Notes: generated from the sequence alone by a model not told the origin. A stretch of 51,234 bases of DNA from Vibrio ichthyoenteri ATCC 700023 (GCF_000222605.1 NZ_AFWF01000315.1:1-51234); one strand, 5' to 3'; numbered from the stretch's first letter, positions 36,507-46,086 are shown. Program-made: numbers and translations.

Positions 36507-37889
36507 TTACTCGACTCCAAGCGGGAGGCAAATCTCCACTCTTAACCCACCAAGTGGACTGCGTGATGCCTCAATGCTGCCACTATGTTGGCGGACTGCA
36601 CTTTCAGTGATCGCCAAGCCTAATCCTGTGCCGCCACTGACACGGTCTCGTGCGGTAGAAACACGATAGAACGGCCTAAAGATCGCTTGGAGTTCTTCTT
36701 CTGGTACCCCTTCACCGTTGTCATCGACTCGCACTGTGACATGATCATGATTGGTGGCAATGGTCACATCGATTGCATCATGCCCATAGCGAATAGCATT
36801 GCGTACAATATTGTCTAGCGCACTCATTAGCAATTTGGGCTTACCTGAAATTACCTGCTCAGGAATGGTGGAGTAGGTGAGGAGTTTCCCCATTTGTTCT
36901 GCTTCAAATTGTGCGTCACTGAGGATCGCTTCCCACAGGCTTGAGAGCGGTTGTTTTTCTCGATCGGTGTGGCTGTCGAGCTGCATACGAGAGAGCTCTA
37001 ACAGTTCAGAGATCATCTGTTCAAGTCGTTGCGCTTCGGTATCGATACGAGTCAACTCAGCACTATCACCTTGTTTACGTGTTGCCAATGCTGTTGCCAT
37101 GCGCAAACGAGTCAGCGGTGAACGTAATTCATGAGAGATATCGGATAGCAGACGCTGTTGGCCGGAAATCATTTGATTGACGTCTTGCACCATTTGATTA
37201 AACGCAGTACCTGCTTGGCGGAACTCACTGGTGCCTTTTTCTAGGCTTGGGTCTACTACGAATTCACCTTTTGCTACGCGTTTTGCCGCCCGTTCTAGCT
37301 TGCGTGCTGGTTGGCTTAATGCCCATGCTAGCCATAGCAATAAGGGAGTACTCGCGACCATGACGGCGAGTAACAGCTGAAATGGCTTGTCGAACATGCG
37401 CAGTAAAAATGGCGGTGGTTGATCCCACTTAAAAGCGAGGAACATATGCAATGGCTGATCGGCAAGTGTGATTGGTACCGGGCCTGCCACCATGTAATGG
37501 CCATAGAGACGCTGTTTAGGATCGCTTGGCGATTCGATAGTTGAAATTAGGTTTTGCAATGCTCGCGCTTTAAAATCGCGCTGTTTTTGCGGAGTAAGAA
37601 TATTGCCCTCAAGATCGGTGATGAAGTAGCGTGGGCGAGGATCACGTTTGCTCGGGCGATCTTTGTCGATTTCTCGTAAAATTTGATTGAGGTTATCGTT
37701 GCCTTGGTAATGGCTTTCAACGCGCTCAGCAAAGACTCTCATGCTGGCTAAGCTGTCTTGAGGGATCGAATGAGGTTTACGCGGATCAAGATGTGGCAAA
37801 GCCAACACCGCAATGACCACCAATAGCATGGTGAGCCAGAATATGGCAAAAATACGGCCGTAAAGGCTGGTGATGCGAGGTAAGCGCAT
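36507..37889 (-). CDS. cpxA: Envelope-stress sensor kinase CpxA
   Basis: The 460-residue inner-membrane kinase senses envelope protein stress. One transmembrane helix is near residues 10-30, followed by a periplasmic sensor domain to about residue 163, a second helix near 165-187 and a HAMP domain. The HisKA box is SDISHELRSPLTR, and the ATPase motifs are DNIVRNAIRYG, DDNGEGVP and GGTGLGLAI. It overlaps the cpxR stop by one base (TAATG), so translation is coupled. The length is normal. Confidence 0.95.
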   Translation of the reverse strand: MRLPRITSLYGRIFAIFWLTMLLVVIAVLALPHLDPRKPHSIPQDSLASMRVFAERVESHYQGNDNLNQILREIDKDRPSKRDPRPRYFITDLEGNILTPQKQRDFKARALQNLISTIESPSDPKQRLYGHYMVAGPVPITLADQPLHMFLAFKWDQPPPFLLRMFDKPFQLLLAVMVASTPLLLWLAWALSQPARKLERAAKRVAKGEFVVDPSLEKGTSEFRQAGTAFNQMVQDVNQMISGQQRLLSDISHELRSPLTRLRMATALATRKQGDSAELTRIDTEAQRLEQMISELLELSRMQLDSHTDREKQPLSSLWEAILSDAQFEAEQMGKLLTYSTIPEQVISGKPKLLMSALDNIVRNAIRYGHDAIDVTIATNHDHVTVRVDDNGEGVPEEELQAIFRPFYRVSTARDRVSGGTGLGLAITESAVRQHSGSIEASRSPLGGLRVEICLPLGVE

Positions 37890-38575
37890 TAGTCTTCCTC
37901 AACCAATAAGTAGCCACGTCCACGCAAAGTTTTGATTCTTGCTTTACCATCGTCACGCTCAGGGAGTTTTTTACGCAAGTTAGAAACATGCATATCGATG
38001 GCGCGATCAAACGCAGCTAAACGCTTACCCAACACATCTAAGCTGAGTACTTCTTTGGTAATGGTTTCACCAGGATGCACCACAAAGTGACTTAATAAGG
38101 CAAATTCAGTAGTGGTGAGATCGAGTTGCTGTCCTTGGCAATAGGCTTCTTGTTTACCAGGGAACACTTCAATGTCCTGATACTTTAGGCTATCACTGGG
38201 TTTGCTGGTGGTAACGGTCTGCGTGCGACGTAAAATAGCGCGAATACGAGCCAATAATTCACGATCACTGAACGGTTTTGGTAAGTAATCATCCGCGCCC
38301 AGTTCTAAACCGATCACGCGGTCAATCTCTTCCCCTTTTGCGGTGAGCATTAACACGGGGGTTTCCCAGTCTTCACGAATGCGTTTGAGTGTTTCGGTAC
38401 CATTGAGTTTTGGCATCATCACATCAAGTAAGATCAAATCGATCTCTTTGTTAAGGGCAGCAAGGCCAGCTTCGCCATCATTGGCTTCAGAGACGACAAA
38501 ACCTTCAAAGCTAAGCACTTCTTTGAGTAGGCTGGTCAGTTCAGTGTCGTCATCGATTAATAAAATGTGTGCCAT
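37889..38575 (-). CDS. cpxR: Envelope-stress response regulator CpxR
   Basis: The 228-residue OmpR-family regulator has a receiver domain (ILLIDDDTELTSLL, phosphoacceptor Asp in LILLDVMMPKLNG, Lys in LPKPF) and a winged-helix output domain (ITKEVLSLDVLGKRLAAFDRAIDMHVSNLRKKL). It binds repeated GTAAA sites, one of which lies in its own upstream region shared with cpxP. Together with cpxA it forms the standard cpxRA operon. Confidence 0.97.
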   Translation of the reverse strand: MAHILLIDDDTELTSLLKEVLSFEGFVVSEANDGEAGLAALNKEIDLILLDVMMPKLNGTETLKRIREDWETPVLMLTAKGEEIDRVIGLELGADDYLPKPFSDRELLARIRAILRRTQTVTTSKPSDSLKYQDIEVFPGKQEAYCQGQQLDLTTTEFALLSHFVVHPGETITKEVLSLDVLGKRLAAFDRAIDMHVSNLRKKLPERDDGKARIKTLRGRGYLLVEED

Positions 38576-38651
38576 ATGGCTACCCTAATTGTCGCGGTGA
38601 TGTAGTTAGTTTACTGATTATTCTTTCTAAGCATTAGCGTAAATTTTGCTC

Positions 38652-38666
38652 TTTACGAATCTTTAC
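38652..38666. promoter_or_regulatory. CpxR binding site between cpxR and cpxP
   Basis: TTTAC-GAATC-TTTAC is a perfect match (reverse orientation) to the CpxR consensus GTAAA-N5-GTAAA. Single half-sites flank it at 38639-38643 and 38683-38687. It sits about 75 bases before cpxR and 90 before cpxP, suited to autoregulation and cpxP induction. Confidence 0.85.
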
Positions 38667-38755
38667 GCTCTCTAGACGTCTCTTTACTTCTGACCGACTA
38701 ATCTAATATCAAGCGCTGCAACGGCAGCCCGACTAACAAAAGAAAGGTAGTGATT

Positions 38756-39244
38756 ATGAAGACAGTAAAAAAATTCGTACTAGCAGCAGCGATTATTCCT
38801 CTAGCTTTTGCATCAGCAAGCGCGATGGCATTTGGTGGTAAAGGCGACCATAAAGGTGGTCAATGCCAAGGTGGTATGGACCGCGGTATGATGAAGAAGC
38901 TTGAACTAACCGACGCGCAAAAAACGCAACTTAAAGAGATGCGTGAAGCGAATAAAACCGAAATGAAAGCGAAATTTGCCGAGACGTCTGATGCACGTAA
39001 AGCGGAACGCCAAGCACAGCATGAAAAAGTGCAACAACTGGTTCTGGCAGACAATTTTGATCAAGCCGCTGCGAATGAACTGGCGAAAAATATGGTAGAG
39101 AAGCAAACTGAGCGCAAAGTAAAAATGCTAGAGAAGCAGCATCAAATGCTGAGCGTGCTCACTCCAGAACAAAAGGCCAAGTTTGTTGAGTTGAGTAAAG
39201 AGCGCATGGAAAAATGTGGCGAGAAACGTAAAAACCACCACTAA
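38756..39244 (+). CDS. cpxP: Periplasmic Cpx-pathway adaptor CpxP (Spy/CpxP family)
   Basis: The 162-residue periplasmic protein inhibits CpxA and acts as a chaperone in the Spy family. The signal peptide (MKTVKKFVLAAAIIPLAFASASAMA) is cleaved near AMA. The mature part is Lys/Glu/Gln-rich and helical, with two LTXXQ-type motifs, LELTDAQKTQL and VLTPEQKAKFV. A Gly/His/Cys patch follows the signal (GGKGDHKGGQCQGG) and could bind metal. Divergent transcription from cpxR and the CpxR site between them support the assignment. Confidence 0.9.
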   Translation: MKTVKKFVLAAAIIPLAFASASAMAFGGKGDHKGGQCQGGMDRGMMKKLELTDAQKTQLKEMREANKTEMKAKFAETSDARKAERQAQHEKVQQLVLADNFDQAAANELAKNMVEKQTERKVKMLEKQHQMLSVLTPEQKAKFVELSKERMEKCGEKRKNHH

Positions 39245-39280
39245 TGATCAATGCGCTTTATGCGTAGTCTGATAAATCAC

Positions 39281-39305
39281 AAAGCAGCCCATGGGCTGCT
39301 TTGTT
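39281..39305 (+). terminator. Terminator after cpxP
   Basis: AAAGCAGCCC-AT-GGGCTGCTTT forms a perfect stem with TTGTTGC after it. Confidence 0.75.
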
Positions 39306-39428
39306 GCATTTCATGGTTATGATTCGGTGTGCTAGGTCGATATTTTGTTAATCTGATTGCCATATCAAGGCTGCATATTAAGGTCACTTGCGTATAATTA
39401 GCGCATCATTGAAGATGAATACAAAGTG

Positions 39429-40337
39429 ATGAAACAAGATTACGGAAAATTAGTCACGTTAGCGGCGTGGACCGCAACAGTGGTCGCGACATTATTATTG
39501 ATCGTTAAATTAGTCGTTTGGTGGGTGACTGGCTCTGTCAGCTTACTCGCTTCTTTAATTGACTCCATGTTGGATATCGCCGCTTCGGTGGTTAACCTTG
39601 TGGTGATTCGTTATTCCCTTCAACCGGCCGATAAAGAACATCGATTTGGTCATGGTAAAGCAGAATCCTTGGCCGCACTGGCTCAAGCTATGTTTATCTC
39701 CGGTTCTGCGGTCTTTCTGATCCTTAATGGTGTCGAGCGCTTCTTTCGCCCAAGTGAACTCAACTCGCCAGAGTTAGGGGTTTACGTCAGCTTATTTGCG
39801 ATGATAGTGACATTTGGTCTGGTACTGTTCCAAAAACATGTGGTGCGTAAAACCGGTAGCCAAGCGATTGCTGCTGACTCACTTCACTATCAAACCGATC
39901 TGTATATGAATGCTGCCATCATGGTGGCGTTAGGATTGAGCTGGGCGGGGATTGGTCAAGCTGATGCGGTGTTTGCCGTTGGGATTGGTTTCTTCATTTT
40001 ATACAGTGCATTCAAAATGGTGACAGAGGCGACGCAAACGTTGCTAGATCGTCAACTTCCGGAAGAAGAGCTACAACAGATTAAGCATGAATGTTTGCAA
40101 GTTCCCGGAGTATTGGGTGTCCATCAGCTACGAACCCGTATGGCGGGACCAGTACGCTTTATCCAATTGCATTTAGAGTTGGAAGATCATATTCAGTTAA
40201 TCGAGGCACATCGAATTTCTGACAACGTGGAGCGAAGTTTATTGGCGGCGTTTCCGCAAGCCGATATCCTCATCCACCAAGATCCATATTCAGTGGTTTA
40301 CACCTCCGAACGAGTACAGAAATCGGTTGATTGGTAG
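39429..40337 (+). CDS. fieF: Cation diffusion facilitator FieF (Fe/Zn efflux)
   Basis: The 302-residue protein exports ferrous iron and zinc from the cytoplasm. It has six transmembrane helices; the metal-site residues are in SLIDSMLDIAASVVN (Asp-x3-Asp) and ADSLHYQTDLY (His-x3-Asp), with FGHGKAESLAAL between. A cytoplasmic domain spans residues 210-300. The start is the ATG at 39429, with a GTG immediately before as an alternative. In gammaproteobacteria fieF is often next to cpxP and pfkA, and here it sits exactly between them. Confidence 0.95.
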   Translation: MKQDYGKLVTLAAWTATVVATLLLIVKLVVWWVTGSVSLLASLIDSMLDIAASVVNLVVIRYSLQPADKEHRFGHGKAESLAALAQAMFISGSAVFLILNGVERFFRPSELNSPELGVYVSLFAMIVTFGLVLFQKHVVRKTGSQAIAADSLHYQTDLYMNAAIMVALGLSWAGIGQADAVFAVGIGFFILYSAFKMVTEATQTLLDRQLPEEELQQIKHECLQVPGVLGVHQLRTRMAGPVRFIQLHLELEDHIQLIEAHRISDNVERSLLAAFPQADILIHQDPYSVVYTSERVQKSVDW

Positions 40338-40609
40338 TGGAATCAGCTTGGAATGTGGAGCGTTTATTGTCTATCTTTTCAACGAAAACAGAAATAAACG
40401 TGATCCTGATATGTATCAACAAAGTTAATGAGTAAACCTGTAATACTCTTACATAAGTAGAAAACTTACATAATTTCGTGCAAATAAATGTAGTATTCCT
40501 AACAAGGAACGGTAACATATTGCACAGCTGAAAGAATCTGGATAGCGGCTTGTTTTGTAAGCCTCTAACATAAAAATTGAAACAAGATTCCCAAAAATCG
40601 AGGGTGAGC

Positions 40610-41572
40610 ATGATTAAGAAGATCGGTGTTTTGACGAGTGGCGGCGACGCTCCTGGTATGAACGCAGCTGTTCGCGGCGTAGTGCGTACTGCGTTGTCTG
40701 AAGGTTTGGAAGTGTATGGCGTACAAGATGGCTACTTGGGTCTATATGAAGACCGCATTGTACAATTAGACCGCTCAAGCGTATCTGATGTGATCAATAA
40801 AGGCGGTACATTCCTTGGCTCTGCACGTTTCCCTGAGTTCAAAGAAGTTGAAGTGCGTGAGCAAGCAATCGAGAACCTGAAAAAACACGGTATCGATGCG
40901 CTAGTGGTTATTGGTGGTGATGGTTCGTACATGGGTGCGAAGAAACTGACTGAGATGGGTTACCCATGTATCGGTCTACCAGGTACTATCGACAACGATA
41001 TCGCAGGTACAGACTACACTATCGGTTACTTAACAGCACTTAACACGGTTATCGATGCGATTGACCGTCTACGTGATACTTCTTCTTCTCACCAACGTAT
41101 TTCTATCGTTGAGATCATGGGCCGTCATTGTGGCGATCTAACCCTAATGTCAGCGATTGCTGGTGGTTGTGAATACATCATCACGCCAGAAACCGGTCTG
41201 GATAAAGAAAAGCTAATCAGCAACATCCAAGATGGTATCGACAAAGGCAAAAAACACGCGATTATCGCGCTGACTGAGCTAATGATGGATGCTAACGAGC
41301 TGGCGAAAGAGATCGAAGCTGCAACGGGTCGTGAAACTCGTGCAACGGTTCTTGGTCACATCCAACGTGGTGGTCGTCCAACCGCATTTGACCGTGTACT
41401 GGCTTCTCGCATGGGTAACTATGCCGTTCATCTATTGCTAGAAGGTGAAGGTGGTCGTTGTGTGGGTATTCAAAAAGAACAGCTTGTTCACCATGATATC
41501 ATCGACGCTATCGAAAACATGAAGCGCCCAGTACGTAACGATCTATACAAGGTTGCTGAAGAGTTGTTCTAA
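40610..41572 (+). CDS. pfkA: 6-phosphofructokinase I
   Basis: The 320-residue enzyme is the ATP-dependent phosphofructokinase of glycolysis. It starts [19 protein letters not shown], with the ATP-site motif [12 protein letters not shown] near residue 102, the catalytic [15 protein letters not shown] near 125, and the fructose-6-phosphate site [10 protein letters not shown] near 187. The length equals E. coli PfkA. I chose the ATG at 40610, which follows GAGGGTGA; a start 11 codons upstream is not supported. The codon bias is strong. The 272 bases before it contain a direct repeat CTTACATAA. Confidence 0.97.
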   Translation: MIKKIGVLTSGGDAPGMNAAVRGVVRTALSEGLEVYGVQDGYLGLYEDRIVQLDRSSVSDVINKGGTFLGSARFPEFKEVEVREQAIENLKKHGIDALVVIGGDGSYMGAKKLTEMGYPCIGLPGTIDNDIAGTDYTIGYLTALNTVIDAIDRLRDTSSSHQRISIVEIMGRHCGDLTLMSAIAGGCEYIITPETGLDKEKLISNIQDGIDKGKKHAIIALTELMMDANELAKEIEAATGRETRATVLGHIQRGGRPTAFDRVLASRMGNYAVHLLLEGEGGRCVGIQKEQLVHHDIIDAIENMKRPVRNDLYKVAEELF

Positions 41573-41603
41573 GCGACTTTGTCGAGAGTAAGATCTTACG
41601 AAT

Positions 41604-41636
41604 ACAAAAAAACCACCTCATGAGGTGGTTTTTTTC
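41604..41636. terminator. Bidirectional terminator between pfkA and the MgtC-family gene
   Basis: AACCACCTCA and TGAGGTGGTT are fully complementary and flanked by A7 and T7. Confidence 0.9.
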
Positions 41637-41661
41637 GTTTTGAGCATAGTGATTTGCAGTG

Positions 41662-42171
41662 TTAACTCTTATCGATCGATTTCGCTCGGCTTGGCTCTTT
41701 TTTACCGTGGAATTTTTGGTGCACCCCACGGCGTAATGCCTTGATTCGATTTTCCGCTTTATCGACGCCAAGCAGTACACTCAGTGCTAACACGGTAATT
41801 AAAACCGATTGCTGTAAATAACCCAACCCAATCATCATGCCTAATGCTGCCAAAAGCCAGATGATCGCAGCTGAGGTTACACCGTGAATTTTGCCATCGA
41901 GTGTCATCATGACACCGGCACCTAAAAAGCCCACACCCGTAATGATCTGACCCAGAACCCGCGCTTGATCAAGCGTGTTTGGTGAGAGAGATACAGCCAT
42001 CGACATGAAGAAGTAGGTGCCTGATATGATCAAGATTGAGGTACGAATCCCGACTGGCTTTCCGCGGGTTTGGCGTTCGACACCAATAAGAATGCCATTG
42101 AGGGCGCAGCATAGTAGCGCTGACCATGTAAACGGCCCAAGATCGAGTAGTTGGTCTAGATTGATTTGCAT
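41662..42171 (-). CDS. MgtC/SapB family membrane protein
   Basis: The 169-residue protein matches the MgtC family N-terminal domain, with four to five transmembrane helices, the GILIGVERQTRGKPVGIRTS motif near residue 25 and GVGFLGAGVMMTLDGKIHGVTSAA near 80. Family members are linked to magnesium limitation and to ATP synthase control in pathogens. The soluble C-terminal domain of true MgtC is replaced by a short basic tail. The ATG at 42171 follows GGAGGTCCAA; a TTG four codons earlier is unlikely. Confidence 0.85.
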   Translation of the reverse strand: MQINLDQLLDLGPFTWSALLCCALNGILIGVERQTRGKPVGIRTSILIISGTYFFMSMAVSLSPNTLDQARVLGQIITGVGFLGAGVMMTLDGKIHGVTSAAIIWLLAALGMMIGLGYLQQSVLITVLALSVLLGVDKAENRIKALRRGVHQKFHGKKEPSRAKSIDKS

Positions 42172-42261
42172 TTGGACCTCCAAAATCGCGGAGTATCCAT
42201 ACTATAGACTACGCGAGCGAGCAAAAGATTCTTATTGTTACAATTAACAAGTGTTATGTGA

Positions 42262-42756
42262 TTAGCAACCTTGAGTGACAAACTCAAAACGAGGAGGAGT
42301 GGAAGCGGTGGCTTCCTCATAACGTAAGAGGCAGTTCAGGCTAGGATCGATGCGCGACTTGGTCATAAAGCGGATCCAGTTTTCACTGGGGTTGTTGTGA
42401 AAATACCAATCAGCCGGATCGTTCGGATGGAAAATAGCATCGACAAAGTTCGCTTCAATTAACTGGCTCCAAGTTTGACGCGAGAACGCGGCTGGGTAGC
42501 CGTAAGCGAGTTGAATCGGATCACCTTCTATCGTAATCGTAGCACTGCTCAAATTAGCTAAACCTTGTTGAATCGCCAATGGGTAGATCATATCGTTGGC
42601 ACTTTGCATACCCGCTTTTAATCCGTTAAGTGCTGCGATTCGTGAGTCAGTGTGTAAGTTAACCAGTCTTGGCATTGCGGTGACAGCTAATATGCCTAAC
42701 ACCACAATAACCACAACCAATTCAATCAAAGTAAAACCCAAACTAGAACGTTTCAT
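42262..42756 (-). CDS. Type IV prepilin-like protein, orphan
   Basis: The 164-residue protein has a class III signal, MKRSSLG then FTLIELVVVIVVLGILAVTAMP, cleaved after Gly with N-methylation of Phe and Glu at position 5 of the mature form. The C-terminal globular part resembles MSHA-type pilins and ends with two cysteines that may form a disulfide loop. No other pilin, assembly ATPase or secretin gene is near, so it is isolated. The ATG at 42756 starts the leader; no strong Shine-Dalgarno is visible. It lies between epmB and the MgtC-family gene, same strand. Confidence 0.85.
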   Translation of the reverse strand: MKRSSLGFTLIELVVVIVVLGILAVTAMPRLVNLHTDSRIAALNGLKAGMQSANDMIYPLAIQQGLANLSSATITIEGDPIQLAYGYPAAFSRQTWSQLIEANFVDAIFHPNDPADWYFHNNPSENWIRFMTKSRIDPSLNCLLRYEEATASTPPRFEFVTQGC

Positions 42757-42834
42757 AATGCAACAATAGACAGAGACAAGACATGCGTATGGTACCAAAG
42801 TTTATCTTTGATTTTTAATGCTATTTGCTTGATG

Positions 42835-43857
42835 TTACTCCAGATATAAATCTAACGGTGTTTTACTCGAACGACCGCCAATTTCGCGGGTTAACTTTGG
42901 TACTAGATAGCCGGATACATTTTCAATCAGGCCATGGATCAACGCTCGCGCTTGTTGATCATCAACAAAGAAATGCGCCGCCCCTTGCACCTTATCCAGC
43001 ACGTGTAAGTAGTAAGGTAAAATATGCGCATCAAACAGTGCTTCACTTAAATTGATTTGCGCATCGACACTGTCGTTAACGCCTTTTAGTAGCACGCTTT
43101 GATTGAGTAATGTCACGCCTACCGCTTTCAACTTTGCCATTTGCTCAGTGAGTTCGGTATTAATTTCATTGGCATGATTGATGTGAGTCACGAGCACCAC
43201 TTGTAAGCGAGTACTGGCAAAGAGCGTCAGTAAGCGGTCTGTGATTCGGCTTGGAATGACCACGGGGAGGCGAGAGTGAATGCGCAGTCGCTTGATATGA
43301 GGAATGTTGGCAATGCCATCCATCAACCAACTTAGCTCATCATCTTTGGCCATCAGTGGATCGCCACCTGATAAAATCACTTCATTGAGCTCAGGATGCG
43401 CAGCAATGTAATCTAAGCTGGTTTGCCACGCCCGTTTACTGCCTTTGTTGTCTTGATAAGGGAAATGACGACGGAAGCAGTATCGGCAATTAATAGCGCA
43501 GCCTCCTTTGACTATCATCAGGGCACGGTTGCGATATTTGTGCAAAAGTCCCGGGATCGCATTGTTTTGTTCTTCCAATGGATCGCTGCTATAGCCTTCC
43601 TGTACCGCAAATTCGTCTGATAACGGTAAAACTTGGCGTAAAAGCGGATCAAAGGGATTGCCTTTTTCCATTCTATCGACAAAACTTTGCGGCACACGCT
43701 GCGCAAAAAGCGTTTTTGCTTCAAATCCGTGTTGCCAAGGTGAAGGATCGATCTCTAACTGTTTCAGCAGTTTAGTAGGATCAGAGATCCCATTCGCCAG
43801 CTGTTTGAGCCAGTTTTGCTCAACAGATTCGGCATTTCGGGTTATGATGTGCGGCAT
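42835..43857 (-). CDS. epmB: EF-P (R)-beta-lysine 2,3-aminomutase
   Basis: The 340-residue radical-SAM enzyme converts lysine to (R)-beta-lysine for attachment to EF-P. The CxxxCxxC cluster is CAINCRYCFRRHF near residue 120, followed by EVILSGGDPLMAKDDEL, and a PLP-binding region is near the end. It is divergent from efp with only 33 bases between start codons, so the substrate protein and its modifying enzyme are adjacent. The lysyl transferase EpmA is not in this window. Confidence 0.95.
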   Translation of the reverse strand: MPHIITRNAESVEQNWLKQLANGISDPTKLLKQLEIDPSPWQHGFEAKTLFAQRVPQSFVDRMEKGNPFDPLLRQVLPLSDEFAVQEGYSSDPLEEQNNAIPGLLHKYRNRALMIVKGGCAINCRYCFRRHFPYQDNKGSKRAWQTSLDYIAAHPELNEVILSGGDPLMAKDDELSWLMDGIANIPHIKRLRIHSRLPVVIPSRITDRLLTLFASTRLQVVLVTHINHANEINTELTEQMAKLKAVGVTLLNQSVLLKGVNDSVDAQINLSEALFDAHILPYYLHVLDKVQGAAHFFVDDQQARALIHGLIENVSGYLVPKLTREIGGRSSKTPLDLYLE

Positions 43858-43890
43858 TAAATTTAACTCGAAGAATGGTAAGAGGAAAAA

Positions 43891-44457
43891 ATGGCTACTG
43901 TTAGCACGAATGAATTCAAAGGCGGTCTTAAAATTATGCTTGATAACGAGCCTTGTGTCATTCTCGAAAACGAGTTTGTCAAACCAGGCAAAGGTCAGGC
44001 GTTTAACCGCGTAAGAATCCGTAAGCTACTTTCCGGTAAAGTTCTAGAGAAAACATTTAAGTCTGGCGACACTGTTGAAGTGGCTGACGTAATGGATATC
44101 GATCTAGATTACCTGTACAACGACGGTGAATTCTACCACTTCATGAACAACGAAACGTTTGATCAGATTGCTGCAGATGCAAAAGCAGTGGGTGAGAGCT
44201 CTAAGTGGTTGGTAGAAAATAATACTTGTATGCTAACGCTTTGGAACGGCAACCCTATCGTTGTTACGCCACCAAACTTCGTTGAATTAGAAGTGGTTGA
44301 GACGGATCCAGGTCTGAAAGGTGATACACAAGGTACGGGTGGTAAACCAGCAACGCTGTCTACTGGTGCTGTTGTACGTGTACCACTATTCATCGCGATT
44401 GGCGAAGTGATCAAAGTTGATACTCGTTCAGCTGAATACGTAAGCCGTGTAAAGTAA
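43891..44457 (+). CDS. efp: Elongation factor P
   Basis: The 188-residue protein rescues ribosomes stalled at polyproline stretches. The modified lysine is Lys34 in the VKPGKGQAF loop. The three beta-barrel domains follow, with the conserved [21 protein letters not shown] segment near residue 143 and the C-terminal [12 protein letters not shown]. The neighbouring epmB provides the beta-lysine for this Lys. The terminator after the stop is clear. Confidence 0.97.
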   Translation: MATVSTNEFKGGLKIMLDNEPCVILENEFVKPGKGQAFNRVRIRKLLSGKVLEKTFKSGDTVEVADVMDIDLDYLYNDGEFYHFMNNETFDQIAADAKAVGESSKWLVENNTCMLTLWNGNPIVVTPPNFVELEVVETDPGLKGDTQGTGGKPATLSTGAVVRVPLFIAIGEVIKVDTRSAEYVSRVK

Positions 44458-44472
44458 TTTACGTGCAGAAAT

Positions 44473-44502
44473 AAAAAAGGTCACTTCGGTGGCCTTTTTT
44501 GT
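44473..44502 (+). terminator. Terminator after efp
   Basis: GGTCAC-TTCG-GTGGCC (one G-U pair) is followed by T6. Confidence 0.88.
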
Positions 44503-44563
44503 TTTTCTGCTAACGTTGATATGACACAATTTCATTTATTAGATATTGATGATACTGATGAGC

Positions 44564-45481
44564 ATGAAACAAACGCTGAAAATTTGGCTTGATGCCGCTC
44601 GCCCTAAAACTTTGCCTCTAGCCCTGGTTTCGATTTTGACCGGCAGTGTGTTGGCGTTCTCTAACCACCATTTTTCATTTTCTGTTGCGATACTCGCGTT
44701 TATTACTGCGACTTTGCTACAGATTTTGTCTAATTTAGCCAATGACTATGGTGACGCGGTTAAAGGCACGGATAACGAAGCACGCTTAGGGCCAACGCGC
44801 GCGATTCAATCGGGTGCCGTGACACCAAAAACCATGCGCCAAGCGATCATCATTAATATTATTTTTACGATTATCGCCGGTTTAATTTTGGTGCTACATG
44901 CTTTAACTAACTGGGAAAGTATTGTTGCCTTCTTAGGCTTAGGTTTATTGGCGATCATGGCTGCGATTGCTTATACCGTAGGAAATAAGCCTTATGGTTA
45001 CGTGGGCCTTGGTGATATTTCAGTCTTCATCTTTTTTGGTCTACTTGGTGTCGCGGGTACGTTCTTCTTGCATACTGGTATTGTTGACCTTTCATTAGCA
45101 TTACCTGCCATTGGTTGTGGCTTGTTGGCGGTTGCAGTGCTCAATATCAACAATATGCGTGATATCGAAAATGATGAACAGTGCGGAAAGCGTACGGTTG
45201 CGGTTCGTCTAGGTCAGCGCAGAGCAAAGCAATATCACTTCATTTTACTCGGTGGCGCAGTGTTGGCGTTTATCGCTTATTTGCTACTGCAACCGGCTCC
45301 AATTTGGTTGATGTTGCCATTTTTATTAAGTGTGTTGGTGGTGTACAAACATGGCAGAGCAGTCTGGCTCGCCAAGCAGCCAGCAGACATCGCACCAATG
45401 ATGCCAATTGTGGTGAAATGCTCACTATTGACCAACCTACTTTTCACCGGAGTTGTTATAGCTCAAACTCTCGTGAGTTGA
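44564..45481 (+). CDS. menA: 1,4-dihydroxy-2-naphthoate octaprenyltransferase
   Basis: The 305-residue inner-membrane prenyltransferase attaches the polyprenyl chain in menaquinone synthesis. It has about eight or nine transmembrane segments with the UbiA-type metal motifs LANDYGDAVKGTD near residue 55 and NNMRDIENDEQCGKRTVAVRLG near residue 195. Several in-frame ATGs exist; 44564 begins MKQTLKIWLDAARPKTLPLA, the usual family start. RraA lies just downstream, as in enterobacteria. Confidence 0.95.
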   Translation: MKQTLKIWLDAARPKTLPLALVSILTGSVLAFSNHHFSFSVAILAFITATLLQILSNLANDYGDAVKGTDNEARLGPTRAIQSGAVTPKTMRQAIIINIIFTIIAGLILVLHALTNWESIVAFLGLGLLAIMAAIAYTVGNKPYGYVGLGDISVFIFFGLLGVAGTFFLHTGIVDLSLALPAIGCGLLAVAVLNINNMRDIENDEQCGKRTVAVRLGQRRAKQYHFILLGGAVLAFIAYLLLQPAPIWLMLPFLLSVLVVYKHGRAVWLAKQPADIAPMMPIVVKCSLLTNLLFTGVVIAQTLVS

Positions 45482-45557
45482 TTGATGTTTGTCATTGCAA
45501 TGACTCAGTGAGGGGATATACTCGATTAACAACACCAATGCTATGAGACGAATTGCG

Positions 45558-46070
45558 ATGGAATACAATACTTCAGCTCTATGTGATATCTATTTAGAAC
45601 AAGTCGATGTGGTTGAACCAATGTTCAGTAACTTCGGTGGTAGCGCTTCGTTCGCGGGCCAAATCACTACCGTTAAGTGCTTCGAAGACAATGGCATCAT
45701 TCGTGAAATCTTAGAGCAAGATGGCGTTGGTCGAGTTTTATTAGTCGATGGTGGCGGTTCACTTCGTCGTGCTTTAGTCGATGCAGAAATTGCAGCATTG
45801 GCAGAAGAGAATGAGTGGGAAGGTATTGTTGTCTATGGCTGTGTACGCGAAGTTGATGAACTGGAAGATATGAGCATCGGCATCCAAGCGTTGGCTTCTA
45901 TTCCTGTGGGGGCAACCTCTAAGGGTGAAGGCGAAACCGATGTCGCGGTGAATTTTGGTGGTGTCACCTTCTTACCAGAAGATTACCTGTATGCTGATAA
46001 CACGGGCGTTATCTTGTCGCAAGAGCCGCTCAATATTGATCTTGAGATCGAAGAAGACCAAGAGCAATAA
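45558..46070 (+). CDS. rraA: Ribonuclease E activity regulator RraA
   Basis: The 170-residue protein forms a ring-shaped trimer that binds RNase E and inhibits RNA decay. It starts [21 protein letters not shown], has [20 protein letters not shown] near residue 60 and [13 protein letters not shown] near 120. The acidic tail [10 protein letters not shown] is typical of Vibrio. The ATG at 45558 gives the normal N-terminus. It follows menA in the same direction and ends before a clear terminator. Confidence 0.95.
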   Translation: MEYNTSALCDIYLEQVDVVEPMFSNFGGSASFAGQITTVKCFEDNGIIREILEQDGVGRVLLVDGGGSLRRALVDAEIAALAEENEWEGIVVYGCVREVDELEDMSIGIQALASIPVGATSKGEGETDVAVNFGGVTFLPEDYLYADNTGVILSQEPLNIDLEIEEDQEQ

Positions 46071-46086
46071 GCACAATTTACAACAG

